From NCBI GenBank assembly GCA_910579165.1, contig CAJTTF010000006.1, positions 33,619 through 97,618 of the forward strand: a DNA stretch of 64,000 nt, read 5' to 3'. Of this stretch, positions 57,629-64,000 are shown piece after piece. Position numbers and translations under genes: made by a program. The stretch is from an uncultured Atopobiaceae bacterium. Its GTDB lineage: Bacteria; Actinomycetota; Coriobacteriia; Coriobacteriales; Atopobiaceae. Positions within the stretch are counted from its first letter, which is position 1; every line of letters starts with the position of its first letter. The notes beneath the pieces are model-generated. The model was not told the origin of the DNA. It saw only the letters and a list, made by a program, of their open reading frames with translations, and made no database searches.

Positions 57629-60600
57629 CTAGCGGCTGCGTTGGCGGCGGACTATGCGGGCCACAACAAGAGCTACGCCACCTGCGAGGATGCAGAGAAT
57701 GTAGGATGTGAGTGCGTTCGTAGTGTCTCCGGTGAGCGGAAAGATGTCTGAGCCGCCTCCGTCTGTATCGGGGCCAGGCGTGGGCGGTGTAGGACCGGGC
57801 CCTACGGCTTTCCAGACCGCGTAGAAGGTGGTGTTGGTATCACCCGCTCCAGAGAGCGCGCTCAGGAAGTTAGAGGTGGCTTCTGGGAAGACGACAGGTG
57901 TGTCTGGTGTGGTGGCATCAGGAGTTTCTGCATATCCCAGATACTCGTAGCCCGCACGCACAGGAATTGGTGTGTAGTTAGGACCCCCGGTTGCAGACGC
58001 ATCAATCTCTTCGCCGGGGTTGCCGTAGAGGTAGGCCTCTTCTGCGGTGCCATCGCCTACGGTTGAAGCGTTTCCTGCTGCACTCTCTGCGTGAGTGTTT
58101 GCAGATTGTGCAGGGAAGGTGCCTCCGTTAGCCTCGTAGGTGAGGCGCATCGTAGCAAGCCTGAGCGTTTGGGTGGCTCCCTCTGGCAGCGCCGCCAAAA
58201 GGGCATTGATATTTGCAACAGAGGTTGCATCATCGGTGCCGTAGCTCACAGCGTGGGTGATGCTCGAAATCCAGAAGGGATTGGTAGAGCTATCAAGTCC
58301 TACAAGCCCCGTGCCCGGTAAAAGCTGTGTATCTTTGCTCAAGACCAGCTCATCTGCTGCGGTGCAGCCTAAAAACATATTGTCCATGTTGGTGACGTGC
58401 TCGGTGTTAAAGCCGGAAAGGTCTACTACTTCCAAGTTGCTGCAGCCTGCAAACATGCGCTCGAGAGAGATGGCGTTTTGCATGTTGAGGTTGGAAAGGC
58501 CCACGACCTGGGTAAGCGAGCTGAGCCCTTCCAGGTACGACGCGTAAGAGGCAGGTGCAAAGGGGCTGTCTTTTAAGGAAGCATCAATGTCTACCGTATG
58601 GATGTCTTGAGCGTAAGCCTGCCAGGGAGCGGGGTTCTGCTCGGAGTAGGGACCAGAAACCGCAAAGGTGAGCGCACTTGCAGGCTTTTGTCCCCAGAAC
58701 AGCTTCAGGGTGCCGCTCTCAATCGCGGCCCAAGCAGCGAGCGCTTCCCAGTGTGCATAATAGGTGGTATTGACCGGCGGGCAGGCACTCTGGTCTGTGA
58801 CCTCTTCCCCTGCTACAGGGTCCGTGAACCAACCTAGGAAGACATAGCCTGCGGCCGGTGTGAGCGCATCTGCTGCGGGCAGGTTCAGCGTATTGCCAAA
58901 GACGGTATTCACCGTGGCTTGTGTAGCGCCTCCAGCAAACGTGCCGTGGCCGTTGGCGTCGAAGGTGTTTGAAATGGTGTTGGCCTCCCACTGGGCGTTA
59001 TAGGTCTTGCCGGTGGCCTCGCCGTAGGTTGTGGTACCGATGGTAAGTACTGTGCCATCTGCGGCAATCCATCCCTTAAAGCTGTAGCCAGCGCGCTCGG
59101 GCTCTGTGACACCTTGCGGATAGACTACAGGCGCATCCGGTGTGGTAGAGGCGCTGATAGTCTTGGCCCCATCTCCTGACCAGGAGGTATCCTCGCCTGC
59201 CTCGAGCGTAAGAACATACTCAATAGCTGTCCATTGCGCAGCGTAGGTTTCAGGATCTGCAGGGACTGTAGCGGGCGTGTTGTAGCCTGCAAAGGTATAA
59301 CCTCTGCGCGTGGGCTCTGTGGAGGGAACTTGAATGCTTGCGCCCGGGATATTCTCTACCTCTTTTGAGGTCGCCCCTCCTTCCCAAGCGCCGCCTGCTG
59401 CCGTGAAGGTGAGGATAACGTTGTAGTGAGCGTAGTAGGTGGTAGAAGTTGTGGGGCAATCAGTCTGGTCAGTGACACGATCGCCGCCTGAGGCCTCTGT
59501 ATACCAGCCGGCAAAGACATAGCCTGTCTCTGGGGTGATTGCTCCTGCTGCCGGGAGATTGAGTTTGCTCTCAAAGGTGGTGTCCACCGTGGTTTGTGTA
59601 GCCCCTGCAGCAAAGGTGCCGTGGCCGTTGGCGTCAAAGATGTTGGAGATGGTGGCAGGCTCCCAGATAGCCGTATAGGTGGCAGGTGCTGGAGGGGCGG
59701 TGACTGGTTCTCCGTAGCCTGCAAAGTCATAACCTGCACGAGTGGGATCTGTGCCAGGCAGCTTGATGGCGGTGCCTGGGGTGTTTTGCACCTCTTTGGA
59801 GATTGCCCCGTCTGGGAAGGCGCCCTCTCCTGCCAAGAAGGTCAAGATGATGTCGTAGTGAGCGTAGTAGGTAGTGTCCACCGGTGGGCAGTCGGTCTGG
59901 TCTGTGACCTGTTCGCCGCCTGAGGCCTGTGTATACCAGCCCACAAAAACGTAACCGTCCTCAGGTGTGAGAGCATCAGCCGCCGGCAGGTTCAACTTGT
60001 TGCCAAAGGTGGTGGCAACGGTGGTGTGCGTGGCGCCTTCAGCAAACGTGCCGTGCCCGTTTGCGGCAAAGGTATTAGTGATGGGGTTGGCATCCCAAGT
60101 GGCCGTATAGGTTTTAGGAGTATCAGGCGCGATTGCTGGGGTGTTGTAGCCGGTGAAGCTGTAGCCTTCGCGCACGGGGTCTTGGGCTGGGAGCTTGATA
60201 GCCGTGTTTGGGGTATTTTGGACAGTTTTCACCGTATCACCGTCTGCCCAGGCGCCCTCTCCTGCCGAGAAAGTCAAGATGATGTCGTAGTGGGCAAAGT
60301 AGGTGATGTCTTGAGCCGGGCAGTCAGTGTCCTCTGTGACCTGATCGCCGCCTGAGGCTGCGGTATACCAGCCGAGGAAAACATAGCCAGTCGCTGGGGT
60401 GAGCTCGCCTGTTGCGGGCAGGTTGAGCTTCGTGTCAAAGGTAGTGTCGACCGTCTTCTGTGTGGTACCGCCTGTAAACGTGCCGTGGCCGTTGGCGTCA
60501 AAGGTATTGGTATAGGTGTTGGCCTCCCAGGTGGCCGTATAGGTGACAGGCGCTGCGGGGGCTGTGTCGGGATTGCTGTAACCTTTGAAGGTATATCCTG

Positions 60601-63600
60601 TGCGCGTGGGCTCTGTCGCGGGAAGCACAATGGTGGCATCAGGGGTGTTTTGCACCTCTTTGGAGGTAGTGCCGTCTGCCCATGCTCCCTCTCCCGCCAA
60701 GAAGGTCAAGATGATGTCGTAGTGTGCGTAGTAGGTGGTGTCCACCGGTGGGCAGTCGGTCTGGTCTGTGACCTGGTCGCCGCCTGAGGCCTGCGTATAC
60801 CAGCCCACAAACACGTAGCCGGTCTCGGGGATCAAGGCATCAGCCGCAGGCAGGTTCAACGTGTTGCCGAAGGTGGTGGCAACCGTGGTCTGGGTAGCGG
60901 ACGCTCCAAAGGTGCCGTGCCCGTTTGCAGAGAAAGTGTTTGTGATGGTGTTGGCTTCCCACTGGGCGTAGTAGGTAGCAGGTGCCAGAGGGGCGGTGTC
61001 TGGATTGTCGTAGCCTTTGAAGGTATAGCCTGCACGCGTGGGATCTGTGGAGGGAAGCACAATGGTGGCAGCAGGCGTGTTTTGTATCTGCTTGGCAGTG
61101 GTGCTGTCTGCGAAGGTGCCACCGTTAGCATCAAAGATCAAAAGAATATCGTAGTGGGCAAAGTAGGTGGTGTCTTGAGCCGGGCAGTCAGTGTCCTCTG
61201 TGACCTGATCGCCTCCTGAGGCCTGTGTATACCAGCCGAGGAAAACATAGCCAGTCGCTGGGGTGAGCTCGCCTGTTGCGGGCAGGTTGAGCTTCGTGTC
61301 AAAGGTGGTGTCAACCGTCTTCTGTGTGGTACCGCCTGCAAACGTGCCGTGGCCGTTGGCGTCAAAGGTATTGGTATAGGTGTTGGCCTCCCACTCGGCC
61401 GTATAGGTCTTGCCATCTGCCTCTTCGTAGGTGGTGGTGTAGATGGTGAGCGTCGTGCCATCTTCTGCCTTCCAGCCCTTAAAGCTGTAGCCTAGTTTTG
61501 TGGGCTCTGAGACACCTTCAGGATAGCTCACAGCGGCCGCTGGTGTGGCACTTGCCGTGAGGGTCTTGGTGGCATTCGCGCCCCAGCTGGTACCCTCGCC
61601 TGCAGATAAGGTCACCGTGTAGGTGATAGCACTCCAGATTGCCGTATAGGTGATAGGGACCGCAGGCGTTATGTCGGGCGCACCCTCCCAGCCCTCAAAC
61701 GTATATCCTGCGCGCAAGGGGTTCAGCCCAGGGATACGAAGCGTCTCTCCTGGGGAGTTTTGTATCGACTGATACGAGCCGCCCGTTGGGAATTCTCCTC
61801 CGTTTGCATCAAAGCCAATGATGACATCGTAGTGGGCGTAGTAGGTGGTGTTCTCGGGAGGACACGGTGTATCTGCTGTGACCTCGTCCCCACCTCCTTG
61901 GAGGGTGTACCAGCCGACAAAGACATAGCCAGCAGAAGGCTTGAGGGCACCAGCCGCTGGCAGGTTCAGCGTGTTGCCGAAGGTGGTGTCCACGGCGGTG
62001 GAGGTGTCAGATTCTCCAAAGGTGCCGTGGCCGTTGGCGTCAAAGGTATTGGTGTAGGTGTTGGCTTTCCACTGAGCGATATAGGTTTTGCCTGCGGCCT
62101 CTTCAAAGGTGGTGGTGCCCATGGTGAGCACTGCGCCATCCGCTGCCTTCCAGCCATCGAGGGCATACCCTGCGCGCGAGGGTGTAACTACGGTATCTGT
62201 CCAGTCAACGGCCGCATCAGGGGTCCCCGAAGCGATGAGCTGGCGTGTATGAGTGTTTCCCCAGGAGGTATCCTCTCCTGCATCCAGTGTGACGACGTAG
62301 TCCACCGCATCCCAGGTAGCGGTATAGGTGGTAGGTACAGCAGGAGCAGTTGTGGGGTTTCCATATCCTGCAAAGGCATACCCTGCTCGTGTGGGATCGG
62401 CCTCTGGGAGCTTAATCGTGGTGTCCGGGGTGTTTTGGACGGTTTGTGTTGTAGCCCCTCCTGCCCAGGAGCCGCCACCTGCGTTAAAGGTGAGGAGAAC
62501 ATCCCAGTGCGCATAGTAGGTGGTGTCTTGCGCGGGGCAGTCGGTATCTGCTGTGACCTGGTCGCCGTCTGTGGCCTGGGTATACCAGCCAGCAAAGACG
62601 TAGCCTGAATCTGGTGTGAGGGCACTCGTGGCAGGGAGGTTCAGCTTCGTGTCAAAGGTGCTCTCCACCGTCATTTCTAAAGCACCGTCTGCGAATGTGC
62701 CATGGCCGTTTGCCTTAAAGGTATTGGTGTAGGTGTTTGCCTTCCACTGCGCCAAATAGACGTTGCCGTCGGCTTCAGCCCAAGTGGTGGTGCCGATGGT
62801 AAGGACGGCTCCCTCCTCGGTCTTCCAGCCCAAGAAGGCATAGCCGGTGCGCGCAGGCTCTGAGACGCCTTGTGGATAGGTAACAGCAGCATCGGGGGTG
62901 GCGGTCGCGCTCAACGACTGGCTCGTGATATCTCCCCAGCTAGTGCCCTCTCCTGATTTCAAGGTAACGATGTAGGTGATGGCCTCCCACTGAGCGAGAT
63001 AGGTCTTTCCCGTAGCTTGAGCATACGTGGTGGTGCCGATGGTGAGGGTGGTGCCATCTTCTGTCTTCCAACCCTTGAAGGTATAGCCACTCTTGTTGGG
63101 CTCTGAGACACCGTCGGGGTAGCTCACAGCAGCGTCAGGGGTGGCGGTGGCCGTTAGGGTTTTGGTGGCGTCGGTACCCCAGTTGGTGCCCTCCCCTGCG
63201 GCAAGCACAACGGTGTAGGTGATGGCGTCCCAGGTGGCTTGGAAGGTCTTGCCAGTGGCCTCGGCATAGGTGGAGTTACCTATAGTGAGTGTGGTACCGT
63301 CTTCTGCTTTCCAACCCGCAAAGGTATAGCCAGATTTTATGGGCTCTTGGACCCCTTCTGGGTAGCTCACGACAGCCTCAGGTGTGGCGCTTGCGGTAAG
63401 TGTCTTGGTAGAAGCACTCCCCCAGCTCGTATTATCACCTGCGCTTAAGGTAACGCTATAGACAATGGCGCTCCAGGCAGCCGTATAGGTTTTAGGCTCA
63501 TCAGGGGCAACGATGGGGTTTCCATATCCTGCAAAGCTGTATCCTGTGCGGGTGGGATTAGTTGCGGGGAGTTTAATCGCAGCTCCGGGGGTGTTTTGAA

Positions 63601-64000
63601 CGGTCTGTGTTGTCGTGCCACCTGACCAGGAGCCGCCACCTGCGTTAAAGGTCAAAATGATGTCGTAGTGAGCGTAGTAGGTAGTATTTGCAGCCGGGCA
63701 ATCTGTGTTGGCGTCAACTTGTGTGCCGCCTGTGGCAGCAGTAAACCAGCCCACGAAGACGTATCCCGTATCCGGGGTGAGGGCGCTTGCGGCGGGCAGG
63801 TTCAGCTTGTTGCCGTAGGTGGTGTCGACCGTTGTGGTGGTGGCAGATTCTCCGAACGTGCCGTGGCCGTTGGCGCTAAAGGTATGGGTGTAGGTAACAG
63901 CATCCCAAGTGGCCGTATAGGTTTTAGGCTCATCAGGGGCAACGGTGGGGTTTCCATATCCTGCAAAGCTGTATCCTGTGCGGGTGGGATTAGTTGCGGG
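57629..64000 (-). CDS. Giant sortase-anchored surface protein with InlB-type repeats (N-terminus beyond the right edge)
   Basis: The frame is open for 2124 codons to the window edge, so the gene starts outside it. Most of the protein consists of three interleaved repeat families of 60-85 residues, all related to Listeria-Bacteroides (InlB B / Flg_new) repeats: A with NGHGTF and GYVFxGWYT, B with NTPxxxIKLPxxxPTRxGY, and C with GEGTSWG and GYxFKGWKxEDG. Near the C-terminus a DUF285-type leucine-rich segment (LERMFAGCSNLEVVDLSGFN and the next repeat) precedes a Gly/Pro linker and a sorting signal FPLTGD, hydrophobic helix and RRQRSR. It should be wall-anchored and act in adhesion, but no ligand is indicated. 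A terminator lies downstream. Confidence 0.9.
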   Translation of the reverse strand, partial: PATNPTRTGYSFAGYGNPTVAPDEPKTYTATWDAVTYTHTFSANGHGTFGESATTTTVDTTYGNKLNLPAASALTPDTGYVFVGWFTAATGGTQVDANTDCPAANTTYYAHYDIILTFNAGGGSWSGGTTTQTVQNTPGAAIKLPATNPTRTGYSFAGYGNPIVAPDEPKTYTAAWSAIVYSVTLSAGDNTSWGSASTKTLTASATPEAVVSYPEGVQEPIKSGYTFAGWKAEDGTTLTIGNSTYAEATGKTFQATWDAITYTVVLAAGEGTNWGTDATKTLTATATPDAAVSYPDGVSEPNKSGYTFKGWKTEDGTTLTIGTTTYAQATGKTYLAQWEAITYIVTLKSGEGTSWGDITSQSLSATATPDAAVTYPQGVSEPARTGYAFLGWKTEEGAVLTIGTTTWAEADGNVYLAQWKANTYTNTFKANGHGTFADGALEMTVESTFDTKLNLPATSALTPDSGYVFAGWYTQATDGDQVTADTDCPAQDTTYYAHWDVLLTFNAGGGSWAGGATTQTVQNTPDTTIKLPEADPTRAGYAFAGYGNPTTAPAVPTTYTATWDAVDYVVTLDAGEDTSWGNTHTRQLIASGTPDAAVDWTDTVVTPSRAGYALDGWKAADGAVLTMGTTTFEEAAGKTYIAQWKANTYTNTFDANGHGTFGESDTSTAVDTTFGNTLNLPAAGALKPSAGYVFVGWYTLQGGGDEVTADTPCPPENTTYYAHYDVIIGFDANGGEFPTGGSYQSIQNSPGETLRIPGLNPLRAGYTFEGWEGAPDITPAVPITYTAIWSAITYTVTLSAGEGTSWGANATKTLTASATPAAAVSYPEGVSEPTKLGYSFKGWKAEDGTTLTIYTTTYEEADGKTYTAEWEANTYTNTFDANGHGTFAGGTTQKTVDTTFDTKLNLPATGELTPATGYVFLGWYTQASGGDQVTEDTDCPAQDTTYFAHYDILLIFDANGGTFADSTTAKQIQNTPAATIVLPSTDPTRAGYTFKGYDNPDTAPLAPATYYAQWEANTITNTFSANGHGTFGASATQTTVATTFGNTLNLPAADALIPETGYVFVGWYTQASGGDQVTDQTDCPPVDTTYYAHYDIILTFLAGEGAWADGTTSKEVQNTPDATIVLPATEPTRTGYTFKGYSNPDTAPAAPVTYTATWEANTYTNTFDANGHGTFTGGTTQKTVDTTFDTKLNLPATGELTPATGYVFLGWYTAASGGDQVTEDTDCPAQDITYFAHYDIILTFSAGEGAWADGDTVKTVQNTPNTAIKLPAQDPVREGYSFTGYNTPAIAPDTPKTYTATWDANPITNTFAANGHGTFAEGATHTTVATTFGNKLNLPAADALTPEDGYVFVGWYTQASGGEQVTDQTDCPPVDTTYYAHYDIILTFLAGEGAFPDGAISKEVQNTPGTAIKLPGTDPTRAGYDFAGYGEPVTAPPAPATYTAIWEPATISNIFDANGHGTFAAGATQTTVDTTFESKLNLPAAGAITPETGYVFAGWYTEASGGDRVTDQTDCPTTSTTYYAHYNVILTFTAAGGAWEGGATSKEVENIPGASIQVPSTEPTRRGYTFAGYNTPATVPADPETYAAQWTAIEYVLTLEAGEDTSWSGDGAKTISASTTPDAPVVYPQGVTEPERAGYSFKGWIAADGTVLTIGTTTYGEATGKTYNAQWEANTISNTFDANGHGTFAGGATQATVNTVFGNTLNLPAADALTPAAGYVFLGWFTDPVAGEEVTDQSACPPVNTTYYAHWEALAAWAAIESGTLKLFWGQKPASALTFAVSGPYSEQNPAPWQAYAQDIHTVDIDASLKDSPFAPASYASYLEGLSSLTQVVGLSNLNMQNAISLERMFAGCSNLEVVDLSGFNTEHVTNMDNMFLGCTAADELVLSKDTQLLPGTGLVGLDSSTNPFWISSITHAVSYGTDDATSVANINALLAALPEGATQTLRLATMRLTYEANGGTFPAQSANTHAESAAGNASTVGDGTAEEAYLYGNPGEEIDASATGGPNYTPIPVRAGYEYLGYAETPDATTPDTPVVFPEATSNFLSALSGAGDTNTTFYAVWKAVGPGPTPPTPGPDTDGGGSDIFPLTGDTTNALTSYILCILAGGVALVVARIVRRQRSR
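58735..64000 (-). repeat. Interleaved A/B/C repeat array of the giant surface protein
   Basis: From the window edge toward the C-terminus the order is (B)-A-B-C-C-C-A-B-C-A-B-C-A-B-A-B-A-B-A-B-A-B-C-A, with nine A, eight full plus one partial B and six C units. Nucleotide similarity between units of one class is high over long blocks, so the array is prone to recombination and to misassembly from short reads. Confidence 0.85.

Overview
The window reads as chromosome from a host-associated, fermentative actinobacterium of the class Coriobacteriia, most likely an Atopobium/Lancefieldella-type member of the Atopobiaceae. This is inference from gene content. The order recN-nadK-tlyA-xseB and the order aroB-like, pepP, efp, nusB are actinobacterial. 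The base composition is only about half G+C. There is a mannose-type PTS, AdhE, LPxTG-like surface proteins and a decayed aromatic-pathway gene. No tRNA, rRNA, CRISPR array, integrase or complete insertion sequence was found.

Positions 1-31022 are conserved housekeeping genes. Almost all are on the minus strand, in long tightly packed runs: rsmH-mraZ behind a MraZ-box array and promoter; recN, pyrG and xerD; nadK; nusB, xseB and tlyA; efp and asp23; a mannose PTS operon that includes an amino-acid permease and a DUF956 gene; and a ten-gene run from a DUF948 protein through an anti-sigma-like protein, a SigB/F-type sigma factor, an AI-2E transporter, alaS, a ruvX-mltG fusion, yqeG, a prepilin-type peptidase and an AroB-like protein to pepP. 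rarA and a plus-strand OPT oligopeptide transporter close the region.

Positions 31023-43609 are accessory in character. A sortase-type surface protein has a dinucleotide tract in its signal-peptide codons and lies between the OPT gene and a decayed duplicate of the OPT 3' end. Next come crcB, a DUF4143 ATPase with an inverted-repeat promoter, a PlsY-like protein with eroded motifs and a nucleoside transporter. A three-gene cell-wall locus follows: a membrane-anchored amidase-domain protein, a membrane-only paralogue, and a secreted multidomain protein with peptidoglycan-binding repeats, a DUF1906 domain and the same amidase domain.

Positions 43610-53690 return to metabolism and translation: dgt, thyA and folA on the plus strand (nucleotide and folate supply), a small lipoprotein, adhE, and the str operon rpsL-rpsG-fusA-rpsJ behind a near-consensus promoter.

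Positions 53691-64000 are accessory again: a second DUF4143 ATPase whose promoter is preceded by four repeats on an exact 32-bp period; an AbiEi/AbiEii toxin-antitoxin pair with its own operator, bracketed by two nearly identical long hairpins; and a giant surface protein built of three interleaved InlB-type repeat families, running off the right end.

The strongest candidates for something undescribed are the amidase locus (38308-43444), the phased 32-bp array (55517-55644), the phase-variable surface-protein cassette (31023-33441) and the hairpin-bracketed AbiE module (55653-57536).
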